From: Carya illinoinensis
Lineage: Eukaryota > Streptophyta > Magnoliopsida > Fagales > Juglandaceae
Direction: 5' to 3'
DNA: 64,000 nucleotides
Assembly: GCF_018687715.1 (NCBI RefSeq)
Contig: NC_056766.1
Coordinates: 9,599,501-9,663,500 of the forward strand
Position 1 is the first letter of the stretch. Every line of letters starts with the position of its first letter. The notes beneath the pieces were generated by a model. It saw only the letters and a program-made list of their open reading frames with translations. It did no database searches and was not told the origin of the DNA. This document shows positions 23,759 to 33,990 of the stretch, piece by piece. Both the position numbers and the translations under genes were made by a program.

Positions 23759-24556
23759 TGATGGGCCCCAAGGCAAATCAAGTCTTAAGGATCAATTACA
23801 AGATTAAGAGCCACGAAGATTAAGAGAGCAATGCAAGAATTGGTGCAATCCAATTGGGATGAAACTAGCAAGAGCCCAACACACATGATGGGCTTGAAAG
23901 AATGAGAACCAGTTTTGATCCACTTGATCCAAGCTATGGAAGACACGACTTGAGCCGATTGTTATTAAAGACCATGGACTTATTTATTTCATTGAAATGG
24001 CTTATTTTATTAGTCAAAGGAATTATTCTAGAATAATTGGGCTTGGGAGATGTCTAGTCCATATGTCTTATTTCTAATGAACTAGGGTTTTTGGGAAGGC
24101 CTTGTATTTTGGCCAAGGGCATATTTGGAAAGTTATTAATTTATGTGAACTAGGGTTTTAGAAGTTACTGTAGCGCGGCACTGTTCACGCTACAGTACCC
24201 GCGGCACTATTTCTTTAGGGTTTTGAGAATTGTTTATTTAAGGCACTTGTAGCCTCATTTGAGAGGTAAGACATTTTTTATTGAATTTTCATTGTGAGTG
24301 AGTTTTCCCCTCTTGTTCTTAATTGAACTCTTGAACTTATCAAAGGTAAATCACAACCTTTGTGGCGTTCCTCCTTGTAATTTGGGTTCTTGAGACGGGA
24401 TTTCATTGGGTCTAGATTTTAATATAATCTAGGTTCTTGAAACGAGATCTCAACGGGTCTAAATTCTCCATCCATAGACTTGAGTTTGGCTTTCTTGGGT
24501 TTGTTTTTCCAATATTGTTGTTGGGTCTCAAAGCGAGTCGATTGGGGTTCACATCA
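23759..24556 (+). repeat. 5' LTR of the nested gypsy element
   Basis: 798 bp, about 98.4% identical to the 3' LTR by hand comparison. It carries an inverted repeat TACTGTAGCG (24167-24176) / CGCTACAGTA (24189-24198) with a 12-base loop. An AT-rich TTTATTTAAGG (about 24233) could act as a TATA element. Confidence 0.93.
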
Positions 24557-24558
24557 TT

Positions 24559-24571
24559 TGGTAATCAGAGC
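24559..24571 (+). other. Primer-binding site (initiator Met tRNA type)
   Basis: TGGTAATCAGAGC begins two bases after the LTR end. It matches the usual plant TGGTATCAGAGC with one extra A. Confidence 0.85.
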
Positions 24572-25501
24572 AAGGTTTCCAATCAGGTTTGATTCTATCT
24601 TTATTTATTGTATCGTTAATTCTAGAGCTTCATTGTTCTAGGGTTGCACAAAAAAAAAAAGTGCAGAAATTCGAATTTCCTAGGGCTGCCAAATTATTCT
24701 ATCTTTTGGGTTTCATGTTTATCATCATAGGGTGGCTAAATTCATTGTTTGAGAGCTGTCAAAATTTGCATCATCTAGGGTTTGAAATTTCTAGGGTTTC
24801 ATTGATTCCCTTCTATTTCCTTATCAATTTGTATGTGTTTGAATTCAATTGGTTCATTATCACAATTGAATATTTCTGTTTGTGGTTGAATTGTTGAGAA
24901 AAGAAAAGAAAAGAAAAAGGAAAGGAAAAGAAAAGAAAAGAAAGGAAAAGAAAAGAAAGAAAAAAAATCGAAAAAAAAAGGCAAAAAAAAAAAATCCAAA
25001 ATTCGAAAAAAAAAGAAGAGAAAGAAAATGATATTGGGTATAGTTGTTTGAAATACTTTGCCATATGAAATTGAGTCGTTTGGCATTGATTGAGCGTTAT
25101 CTTTAAAGGGGCTGAATACATTTTTTCTAGTTGGTGTCTTGTTTTGTAATTACTCTTTCCCTCGTATAATTTTCTTAATTCTCGTGTCATTGTTGTTCCT
25201 TCTGTGTTTCTCTTGTTCTTGTTTCTTGGAGCTAATTGCAAGTTGGGATTAAACAAGGTTGCTTTGTCTTGATTTTGTTCAATTAGTTCTTTTAGAACTT
25301 GAGTGTGAAAACTCTTGAGGTAAAAGGCAAGAGAGTGTGAGATCATTATCGGGAAAAAGCTAATTAAGAGTGAAACACGAGTGGAGTGTCATTATTTGAG
25401 TGTAAACACGTGAGGGAGAGCGTGTGAGGTCTTTTTCCACTAACATTCTTTTTTGTGCAGCACATACGATGTCTCATTAAAGTGACTCATAACTAAAGGG
25501 G
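24572..25501 (+). other. Retrotransposon leader with purine-rich tract
   Basis: Untranslated leader between the primer-binding site and gag. Positions 24896-25025 are an almost pure GAAAA-type purine tract. It produces a false 177-codon frame on the opposite strand. Confidence 0.7.
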
Positions 25502-26311
25502 ATGTCAGACAATTCATTCTTTTTGTTGCAGTTCATGCAACAAAAATTTGAAAGGTTAAATTTAAAGTTGGGGGAAGTGAGGGATAAGATGGAACAACAA
25601 GGTGCATTGATTAGAAATTTGCAAAGTGGGAGAGATAGGAGGAGACGTGAGCCTAGTATTGAGAATAGGTACAATAAGAATGAAGAGTATGGCGAGTGTC
25701 TTGTTGTTAGGCGTGCTCCCAATACAGAATTTAAGATGGATGGTATAGAGCAGCAAAGAGAAAACATTTTTCGTACTAGATGCCACATCAACAACAAGGT
25801 ATGTAGTATGATTATTGATGGAGGGAGTTGTACTAATGTTGCTAGCACTACTTTAGTTGAAAAATTGAATTTACCTACTTTGAAACACCCTAGACCATAC
25901 AAGTTGCAATGGTTGAATGATTGTGGGGAGGTTAAAATAAATAAGCAAGTGCTAGTTTCTTTTTCAATTGGGAGGTACAAGGATGAGGTACTTTGTGATG
26001 TAGTGCCTATGCATATTGGCCATATTTTGTTGGGGAGGCCGTGGCAGTGTGATAGGAGAGTGATCTATGATGGGTTTAGAAACATGTACAGCTTTGAAAA
26101 GGATGGAAAAAGAATCAAACTTGCTCCTTTAACTCCAACACAGGTCCATGAGGACCAACTCAAGTTGAAAAGTGAGGTCGATCAAAAAAGAAAGAAAGAA
26201 AGTGAAGTTGATAAAAAAAAACAGAGAGAAAGTGAGATTGATGAAAAAAGAAAGAGTGAAAATGAGATTGAGAAAAGAAGAAATAGTGAGGCCAAAACTT
26301 CAAGAGAATGA
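25502..26311 (+). pseudogene. Gag N-terminus fused to retropepsin (deleted gag)
   Basis: An open frame of 269 codons. Residues 1-42 are a gag N-terminal helix (LLQFMQQKFERLNLKLGEV). The capsid core and zinc knuckle are absent, and the sequence passes directly into the linker and aspartic protease. The protease catalytic motif DGGSCTNVAS lies at about residues 106-115, and HILLGRPWQ at about 170-178. The last 50 residues are Lys/Glu/Ser-rich repeats. The frame ends at a TGA (26309-26311), but the same repeat continues in frame beyond it to about 26550, so the stop looks like a mutation. A frameshift near 26530-26550 separates it from the downstream open frame. Confidence 0.8.
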
Positions 26312-26465
26312 GAGAGTGAAGAAAAAACAGAGAGTGAAAAGAAAATAGAGAGTGAAAAGGAAAAAGAAAGTGAAAAGAAAAAGGAGAGTGAAAAGAGTAA
26401 AGAGACTGAAGAAAAAAGAGAGAGTAAAAAGAGAAGAGATAGTGCAGAAAATGAGAGGAAAACAA
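26160..26465 (+). repeat. Lys/Glu/Ser-rich coding repeat
   Basis: Degenerate units of 18-30 bases encode variations of KSE-D-KRK and ESEKK. The tract is interrupted by the TGA at 26309 but keeps the same composition across it. It links protease to reverse transcriptase in this family. Confidence 0.75.
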
Positions 26466-26483
26466 AAAGAAAAGTGAGTTTTT

Positions 26484-27950
26484 ATGCTAAGGCAAGTTTT
26501 AATACTAACGAACTTAACGTACCTTTGCCTAGTATTGGTTTCTTTGTTGCAGGGATATAAGATCATGATTCCTACTGGTGTGTTTAGTGGATTGCCACCT
26601 ATTAGAGAGATAGAGCATTATATTGATTTTGTGTCGGATGCAACAATTACTAACCGACCTCTCTTTCAAGAACATGAGTCCTTGATACACTTGAAGGGAC
26701 AAGGTAAGTTGTTGACTAGAATGCATGCTAAGTGGGAGGAATGTATTGAGACTTTTCCTCATGAAATCAAATACACACATGGTAAGGAAAATCTTCTGTT
26801 TGATGCATTATCAAGAAGGTATGTCCTTATCTTTATTTTGGATGCAAAGTTATTGAGACTTGAATATGATAAGAACTTGTTTGTTAATGATGATGGCTTG
26901 GCTAGTGTGTATGGAGTACGTAAGAAAGCATCGTTTTCTTATTTATATAGACTATATTGGTACTTGTTTAGAGAGAAAATACTTTGTGTGCCTACTAGTC
27001 TTATGCGTGAGTTGCTTGTGCATGGATGTGGTCTGTTGGAAAATTTTGATATAAAGGGAATTTTAGACGTGTTAGATGACCATTGGTGGGAGTACTACTT
27101 ACCATTCATTGAGTTTGCATATAATTGGAATGGTCATTTTGGTGCAAAGAAAACTTTAGATGTGTCTCATGAACATTTGTGGGAGTATCATTTGCCTTTC
27201 ATTGAATTATTGGATGAACATTTCTTTTGGCCTAAGATGAAAAGAGACGTCAATTGCATTTGTGGCATGTGCATTACATGTAGGAAGGCCAAGTCTAAGG
27301 TTTTGCCACATTGGTTGTATACAACTTTACCCGTTCCTAGTAAACCATTGGTAGGCATATCTATAGACTTTGTTTTGGGGCTGCGTACAACTAAAAGGGG
27401 TAGAGATTCTATTTTTGTGATTGTGCATAGATTTAGCAAAATGTCACATTTCATTCCATGTCATAAAATTGATGATACTACAAACATAGCTAACTTATTT
27501 TTCAGGGGGATAGTGCGACTTCATGGTGTACCTAGGAGTATTGTTTCTAATACTCAGCTCTTATGCACTGTTCTTCATAAGAATTTAAAAACTTGGGAGG
27601 ATTGTTTCCCATTTAAAGAGTTTGCATATAATAGGACCTTGCATACTACTACTTCATATTCTCCTTTTGAAGTTGTTTATGATTTTAATCCACATAATTA
27701 TTTAACTCTGATACTTTTGTTTGTGGATGACAGAAGTAGCTTGGATGGACATTTCCAAATTCTTGATAAAATTAATGATATTTCATATCTCGTGGATCTT
27801 CGAGGTATGTATCATGTGTTTGCTATTTTCAATATTACTAATCTTTTTCCCTTTGATCCAGGTGGAGATTCGAGGTTGAATCCTTTTGAGGAGAGGGGGA
27901 ATGATGGGCCCCAAGGCAGATCAAGTCTTAAGGATCAATTACAAGATTAA
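26484..27950 (+). CDS. Rearranged pol open frame (RT/RNase H/integrase pieces, 488 aa)
   Basis: One uninterrupted frame of 488 codons made of gypsy pol pieces in order but with large deletions. The start of reverse transcriptase (GLPPIREIEHYIDFV, about residues 36-50) runs directly into the end of RNase H (KGQGKLLTRMHAKW...DALSRRYV, about 71-114). The integrase N-terminal and core regions follow (CGMCITCRKAK, IDFVLGL, FSKMSHFIP, HGVPRSIVS), then the C-terminal region. A WEY.LPFIE motif that belongs late in integrase occurs near residues 192, 223 and 361. This implies insertion of copied segments. The YxDD box and two of the three integrase catalytic acids are missing, so no enzyme activity is expected. 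The frame runs 49 bases into the 3' LTR. That it stays open across so many joints is odd. Confidence 0.8.
   Translation: MLRQVLILTNLTYLCLVLVSLLQGYKIMIPTGVFSGLPPIREIEHYIDFVSDATITNRPLFQEHESLIHLKGQGKLLTRMHAKWEECIETFPHEIKYTHGKENLLFDALSRRYVLIFILDAKLLRLEYDKNLFVNDDGLASVYGVRKKASFSYLYRLYWYLFREKILCVPTSLMRELLVHGCGLLENFDIKGILDVLDDHWWEYYLPFIEFAYNWNGHFGAKKTLDVSHEHLWEYHLPFIELLDEHFFWPKMKRDVNCICGMCITCRKAKSKVLPHWLYTTLPVPSKPLVGISIDFVLGLRTTKRGRDSIFVIVHRFSKMSHFIPCHKIDDTTNIANLFFRGIVRLHGVPRSIVSNTQLLCTVLHKNLKTWEDCFPFKEFAYNRTLHTTTSYSPFEVVYDFNPHNYLTLILLFVDDRSSLDGHFQILDKINDISYLVDLRGMYHVFAIFNITNLFPFDPGGDSRLNPFEERGNDGPQGRSSLKDQLQD
27888..27901 (+). other. Polypurine tract of the nested gypsy element
   Basis: GAGGAGAGGGGGAA directly precedes the TGATGGG start of the 3' LTR. 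This is the plus-strand primer site for reverse transcription. Confidence 0.88.
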
Positions 27951-28699
27951 GAGCCACGAAGATTAAGGGAGCAATGCAAGAATTGGTGCAATCCAATTGG
28001 GATGAAACTAGCAAGAGCCCAACACACATGATGGGCTTGAAAGAATGAGAACCAGTTTTGATCCACTTGATCCAAGCTATGGAAGACACGACTGGAGCCG
28101 ATTGTTATTAAAGACCATGGACTTATTTATTTCATTGAAATGACTTATTTTATTAGTCAAAGGAATTATTCTATAATAATTGGGCTTGGGAGATGTCTAG
28201 CCCATATGTCTTATTTCTAATGAACTAGGGTTTTTGGGAAGGCCTTGTATTTTGGCCAAGGGCATATTTGGAAAGTTATTAATTTATGTGAACTAGGGTT
28301 TTAGAAGTTACTGTAGCGCAGCACTGTTCATGCTACAGTACCCGCGGCACTATTTCTTTAGGGTTTTGGGAATTGTTTATTTAAGGCACTTGTAGCCTCA
28401 TTTGAGAGGTAAGACATTTTTTATTGAATTTTCATTGTGAGTGAGTTTTCTCCTCTTGTTCTTAATTGAACTCTTGAACTTATCAAAGGTAAATCACAAC
28501 CTTTGTGGCGTTCCTCCTTGTAATTTGGGTTCTTGAGACGGGATTTCATTGGGTCTAGATTTTAATATAATCTAGGTTCTTGAAATGAGATCTCAACGGG
28601 TCTAAATTCTCCATCCATAGACTTGAGTTTGGCGTTCTTGGATTTGTTTTTCCAATATTGTTGTTGGGTCTCAAAGCGAGTCGATTGGGGTTCACATCA
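27902..28699 (+). repeat. 3' LTR of the nested gypsy element
   Basis: 798 bp, 13 substitutions from the 5' LTR by hand count and no length difference. Ends in TTCACATCA. The inverted repeat found in the 5' LTR has one arm mutated here (TGCTACAGTA). Confidence 0.93.
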
Positions 28700-28704
28700 C
28701 AACA

Positions 28705-28850
28705 TCTTTCTTGTATTTTTCATTGTCCGCAAATGTGAGATGACTTAAAACTTGGATTTGGTGGACTAATGGATCAATTGTATTACCCGGCCCCTTATAT
28801 AGTTTCCTATCTGCCAATGCACATAAAATTCTACTCAACTTAAGGATGCC
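28705..28850 (-). pseudogene. 5' part of the CACTA coiled-coil protein exon
   Basis: On the minus strand a frame opens after a TTAG acceptor-like site at 28851. It reads through LCALADRKLYKGPGNTIDPL and LTFADNEKYKK up to the gypsy insertion. It continues in frame at 23758 once the insertion is removed. The KGPGN...DP pattern resembles plant CACTA transposase-associated proteins, where such exons precede a C-terminal coiled coil. Confidence 0.6.
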
Positions 28851-28851
28851 C

Positions 28852-29719
28852 TAACGCAAATATGATAAAATCTGCAAGTGATTTAACACTGAATTATTTA
28901 TCAAATCTAATACCCACATCTTATAGCACCACAACCACAAAATATCACTCTAAAATTAATCACATCTAATACCCACATCCTATAACACCACAACCACAAA
29001 AGGCAGCGATTTAGGGTCAAATTACCCAGAAATAACATGCCAAAGATTCACGGTGAAAGAAATTTTCCAAAAAACATGAAATGCACAATTTTTGAAAAGC
29101 AATAAGGGCACTGCCAGGGGAGAGATAGATGAAGAGCAGTAGTAACTAGTTGAATGCATGAACAAGATTCGCCAATATGTCGAGATTATCATAGATACAT
29201 GAAACCAGAAGCTAATTAAAAACCAAACAAAGTGACAGACATCAGGCTAGTTGGGTCATTCAATGGTGTACCTTTGTAGCGTTGGGCTCTCCCTATCCTC
29301 CCGAAACACAGCTTTTTGTCAAAAGCTTTCTTCTTCCCCTCCTGTCTCTCTATCGCTCTCTCTCTCTCTCTCTCTCTCTGTGTGGAATGCACGTAGTATA
29401 GGTTGCCAACCCACAATGCTACAATTTCACTCAAGTATGGAATTTGAAGGTTTTGCTAGTTCTGTAGCGAGAACGAAGCTCGGGATGCGTGGATTTGCAA
29501 GGGTACAAGAAAATGGAGAAGAAGAAAGTGGAGACGAAGCAGGCAAAGACACTATAAGGGAAATGGTCTTTTGAAAATAGGGTGGAGGAGCTAAGCTTGG
29601 GTGGAACTAGGTACTTGAGCGATTTTGGAGAAGGAAAGAATAGAGAGAAGTGGAGAAGCAGGAAAGAAATCAGGGGGGGACATTTTGCGAGAAGTTTGGT
29701 GCCCACACCTAATAATGAC
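28852..29719. other. Internal CACTA sequence, 5' side of its gene
   Basis: Probable leader or intron of the CACTA gene on the minus strand. It has a short duplicated block (AATACCCACATCTTATAGCACCACAACCAC, about 28909-28938, repeated at 28970-28998) and a (CT)n run at 29355-29379. Open frames here have no recognised domain. Confidence 0.45.
29355..29379. repeat. (CT)n microsatellite
   Basis: About 12 CT units inside the CACTA element. Confidence 0.95.
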
Positions 29720-29936
29720 GATTATTTGGGCGCTGCAACATTTTTACTTATACCAACAATCAAAATCGTTGTAAATATTATGTTTTTTGTTGCAAATATA
29801 AAAATAAGAAAAATTATGACTTTTGAAGTAGAAACTAAGTGATGATTCAAAAATCGCTGCAATAGATCATCTTTTGCATCGATTTTTTTTTTCAACAATA
29901 TAAAAATGGTTGCAATAGCTAGTTTTTCTTGTAGTG
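29720..29936. repeat. Right subterminal repeats and terminus of the CACTA element
   Basis: Repeated CGCTGCAA, CGTTGTAA, GTTGCAA and TCGCTGCAATAG-type motifs lead into the terminal AGTTTTTCTTGTAGTG, the inverted form of CACTACAAGAAAAACT. Confidence 0.8.
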
Positions 29937-30417
29937 AGCTCTAAGTGCAAATTGCACTTCTTCTTTTTTTTCCTTTTTATTTCAAACATTTTTTAAATAT
30001 GTTTAAACATTTTTAAAAATTAAAAAAAAAATAAAACATTAATAATCACCTCCTTAACCATTAAATAGAAAAAATTCTATTAAAAAATCCAATAAAATAC
30101 GTGAGCGGTCAAATTGAGGGGGCATATTATCATTTTCCTAACAAAATGGGTATTGTTAAGTTTGCCCACTTGATGTGCCCCTATTGCAAATTGCAACTTT
30201 TTTTTTTTTTTGGGCTTGTTATTTCAAAGATTTTTTTAAACATATTTTAAAAAAAACACTAATACATTAATATTCATTTCCTTAATCATTAAGGGAAAAT
30301 ATTAAAAAATAAAATAAAATACATTAGCAGTCAAATTGAGGGAGAAAACTCAAGAGCATATTATCATTTTCCTAACAACAAGGGTAGTGCTACTGTCACC
30401 TAAGTTTGCCAACTTGG
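29937..30417 (+). repeat. Tandem units of about 235-250 bp (rest of unit 1, unit 2, start of unit 3)
   Basis: Unit 2 spans 30148-30381. It begins GGGTATTGTTAAGTTTGCCCACTTG and ends CATTTTCCTAACAACAA. Positions 29937-30147 match its right 80%, and the missing left 41 bases of that copy are at 21911-21951. A third copy starts at 30382 (GGGTAGTGCTACTGTCACC) and fades after 36 bases. The units contain no gene. Confidence 0.72.
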
Positions 30418-32144
30418 TTACTATATCAGATAGATTTACATCCTCTCCACTTATCTGATTAAATTGAATGATCAAACATAGAGGAAAATAGACACAAATT
30501 AAATTCAAATGGAGTTGTGTTAATTAATCAAATTGTCCATTTATCAGTAACTGTCTCTCTTCACCAACCCTCTTTTTCCCATGATCACATCCACTGGAAG
30601 TTGGTAACCTTCATCATCATCAACATTTGGCGCTCTCTCGATAACTTCAATAGGTCATTAAAATCCTTTGGTGTAATGAACCGCAAGCCCTTAAGAAAGA
30701 AAGACACAATAAAAAAGAATAATGCTATATATACTTATACTTCTACTTACAAGACTTATTTTGTTATTTTTATTTTGAAATTCAAATTTTAAATTTAATG
30801 ATTTTCAAAGTATCAATATTTGACATGTGGAGAAGTAGATTTTTTCAAAGTACATTTAGCATTTTCCAATGAAAAAAGGATTGATTGCGAGAATTGACAC
30901 TAACAAAGGTTACTAGGCCCAATTGACCCACACATTGGATCCATCAATCGACCATCTTTGAGAGAGGTGTGAAGCCAAATTTCCTCCCCTTTTGCTGAAC
31001 CTCCTCATTTGGTTAGATTCTTTTTAGGATTTTTTTTCATTTCTTTTGAGATTAGCGCAAATGAAGCCCAATGTTGCTCCAGGCAACCTCCAAGCTATAT
31101 TTGCACTACTAGCAAAACTAGAAGTAACTTATTTTCAAGCCTTAATTAATAGGCTATAACAATGTAATAATAAAGTAAAGCAAAATATCCTCATTTCAAG
31201 GGGGGTTACCTCCAGAGAATAGAAAATGAGAGAAATGAAGTTTTTCTTAACAATACTGGCAATTTTATAGACGAATTTGTGCACGCCGATGATGGTTTTG
31301 CCATATCAGCGCTTTTTTTTATTAAAAAAAAGGGAAAAGAAAAACACGATGAAGAACAAGAAGATGAAGGAAGGATAAAAACCCGTTTCTCCATTCTTAA
31401 ACTCAGATCTGGTTTGTCAAATGAGATTAATTTTCTTAGGGCATGAAGTATTCTTGCTTGACGGATGAGAGCCATGAAATTAGATATACCTTAATTGCTG
31501 CTCCATTTCTAGCCAGAGAAACATCACCTTGGAAAAGCAGCTTCATCCACTCAACGATTCCGTATGGATGTAATTTGTACCATGGCCTGTTCAAGTATGG
31601 ATGCTCCTACATGGACACGTCAAAGTAATATAACATATGATATAAACATAAAATTAATCTTAATATACAAAATTAATATAACATAAAATTTTAAACTTAA
31701 ATATAAACATTAATATTAAAGTATTAATATAAACTTACTTTTGATATATATATCAATGATAAGTTTATTTTTGACATAATAAATTATAATAAATATTCTT
31801 TTTATAAATAAATTTTTACATATTTGATTATATATACTTACATAAAAAGTCTAGAACTTATATAGACTATTGTTAAATTTAATATTATACTAGTCTGGGT
31901 TAATTATTATAAAATAATGTACTTATACCATAATATAAATAGACTAATAGTTTAGTATATATAAACATTGTATTATTACTAATATAGATAATTCTTAAAG
32001 CTGAAAAATTGGAAAAACTAGATGTTCCTGTTTTGATAGTGAATTGATTCTGTATCGGTTCCTAAATTTTCAAAACAAGTGTATACCGATTTGGTTTTTT
32101 TTTTTAAATGTATAAAATTAGACCGAATCAGATTGGTTACACCC
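30418..32144. other. Intergenic, no gene supported
   Basis: AT-rich. Short frames at 30517, 31206 and 31443 show no domain. 31630-32100 is strongly A/T-biased. Confidence 0.5.
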
Positions 32145-33600
32145 CTAAAAACCATTAATGTAATCTTTAACTTCAAACTTTAGGCTAGGCCAATAGAACT
32201 GTCTCCTAATTCTGTGCATGGTTTTATCATAGTCACAATGCCCTCCCATAGGATTGCTATAAAGTAGCTCTAGAAGCTTGGTCTTGAAGGGCTTGTCATT
32301 AGCAATGTACAATTTGTGTTCGTTAATAGTACAATAGCCCATTCTTACAAAAATATTAAGGGTCCATCTTCCTTTCCTTCTCTTTCTACAGCAAACCTTG
32401 TAATTCTGAATCTATGAGATATAACTGCCTCAATTCCTCGAGTTGTGTTAAGCTTGGAATCGACACCATAGTGAGTATCATCACCTTAGCTTCAGTCTCT
32501 TCAAATCTTCTTGATAAAGCATTTGCCATACTATTTTCCTTTCCTTGCTTTTACTCAACTAAGAAATCATAGCCCAAAAGTTTAGACGCCCAGCTTTGTT
32601 GCATAGGTGTGGCCATCTTTTGGTCCAATAGAAACTTCAAGCTTTGGTGATCTATTTTAATAGTGAACTGAGCTCCTATGAGGTAAGGCCACCATCTCTT
32701 AACTACTGCAACAAGAGCCAACAACTTCTTCTCATAAGTACATATCATCAGGGCCCTTCTCTTAAAATTTGGCTATGTTATGCAATAGGGTGTTCCCTTT
32801 GCAATAACATAGCCCCCACTACTCTGCTTGAAGCATCACACTCAATGCATAGAGGTTGGGGAATTTAGAAAGGGCTAGCACAGGAGGTTTCATTACAACT
32901 TCCTTCAATGTCAGAAAAGCTTTTTCTTCTTCAGGACTCCAATGGAATCAATGTTTCTTTAGGATTTCTATTAAGGGTGTTGCTATGACCTCATAGCCTT
33001 TTATAAACCTCATATAATATCCTATTAGGCCCAAAAAGCTCCTAAGGGATTTGAGAGAGATTAGGAGTGGCCATTCCCTCCATGGCCCTTAATTTTTCAG
33101 GATATTCCTTAACTCCTTGGATAGATATGAAATGTCCCTAATAAGTCACTTCATGGCTTCCAAATCTACATTTAGCCATCTCAGCAAATAGTTGATGTTG
33201 TCTCAAAGTTGCCAATGTGACTTGCAAGTGTTGTATGTACTGTTCTTCATCCTTGTTATACACTGAAATATCATAAAAAAACACAATGATACATTTTCTT
33301 AGATAAGGTTTAAAAATAACATTCATTAAGCTTTAGAACGTAGAAGAGGTATTGGTCAAGCCAAAAGGCATGACCAAGAACTCGTAGTGGCCTTTGTGTG
33401 TCCTAAAGGCTGTCTTGGAGATATCTTCTAGTTTAACTCGAATCTAGTGGTAGCCAAACCTTAAGTCCAGCTTAGAAAAAGTGGTTGATCCACATAGCTC
33501 ATCTAGGAGCCTCGCCACCCATCCCTAGTCATGGTGCATCTCATGCTGAATAATGACATGGTTTTGCCCTCTTAATTTTAGGAACCCTATTAAGGTATTT
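32145..33600 (-). pseudogene. Ty3/gypsy pol relic (RT, RNase H, integrase start)
   Basis: On the minus strand, recognisable pieces occur in pol order: reverse transcriptase at about 33560-33020 ([39 protein letters not shown] at the YxDD box), RNase H at about 32900-32540 (IKIDHQSLKFLLDQK), and the integrase zinc-binding start at about 32342-32145 (GGHCDYDKT..RIRRQFYWP). Stops and frameshifts interrupt every piece. The YxDD position reads YDIS, so the active site is lost. No LTRs were found. It is a different lineage from the elements at 23759 and 56612. Confidence 0.8.
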
Positions 33601-33985
33601 TACAACCTGGCAACACAAGTTTAAAATGTATCCAACTTAACTTTATAGAGTATAAAGAAAAGAAATCACTTTCTTGCAATTGGATTGTAAGTATTTAATT
33701 ATGAGGTTATTTTTCAGTCATGGTACTGGTAAATTTGCTTACTATATCATTTATAGCCCTTCAAGAGAGGTACAATTGAAGTTCCATTTATATCCAACTT
33801 TTTAATAATGTGAGATTCCATATATCATCTATACTTATCACTTATGATGGGATATTAAGTATGATTGAGTTTATCCTTATATTGTTGATGATAGTTTAAA
33901 TTTGGGTTGATATTTTTGTGCACTCCCAATCCTAGTTCGAATTCAAGCCGGTGACATGGTACAAGATCAAGCCGGCATTATCATT
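33601..33985. other. Spacer before the copia element, nothing identified
   Basis: No gene. The GGTTC at 33986-33990 is the left target duplication of the copia element. Confidence 0.5.
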
Positions 33986-33990
33986 GGTTC

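Larger units (their letters stand above)
23759..28699 (+). mobile_element. Young Ty3/gypsy LTR retrotransposon, internally rearranged (4941 bp)
   Basis: It has two 798-bp LTRs (TGATG...CATCA), a primer-binding site just inside the left LTR and a purine tract just before the right one. The flanking pentamers are CGACA (23754-23758) and CAACA (28700-28704). They differ at one CpG-type transition, so this is a slightly eroded target duplication. By hand I count 13 differences between the LTRs (about 1.6%), so the insertion is recent. The internal region is only 3.3 kb. Most of gag, most of reverse transcriptase and part of integrase are missing, so it cannot move by itself. It lies in an exon of the CACTA transposon. 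Confidence 0.93.
21952..29936 (-). mobile_element. CACTA (EnSpm/CMC) transposon carrying a nested gypsy element
   Basis: The right end, read inward on the minus strand, is CACTACAAGAAAAACTAG, the standard CACTA terminus. The left end is TACTACAAGAAATTAAG, the same with its first base changed. Both ends are followed by several hundred bases rich in short CGCTGCAA/TTGCAGCG/CGTTGCAA motifs in both orientations, the subterminal repeats bound by CACTA transposases. Without the gypsy insertion the element would be about 3.0 kb, so it is an internally reduced copy. It keeps one coding piece on the minus strand that the gypsy splits. The expected 3-bp target duplication is not evident. The two flanks join into one repeat unit when the element is removed. 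Confidence 0.8.

Noticed and set aside
24813..25346. 177-codon frame on the minus strand, Phe/Ser-rich
   Set aside because: Shadow of the GAAAA purine tract in the gypsy leader.
21952..29939. 3-bp target duplication for the CACTA element
   Set aside because: The bases outside the two ends (TGT and AGC) do not match. I therefore rely on terminal and subterminal motifs and on the repeat-unit flanks instead.
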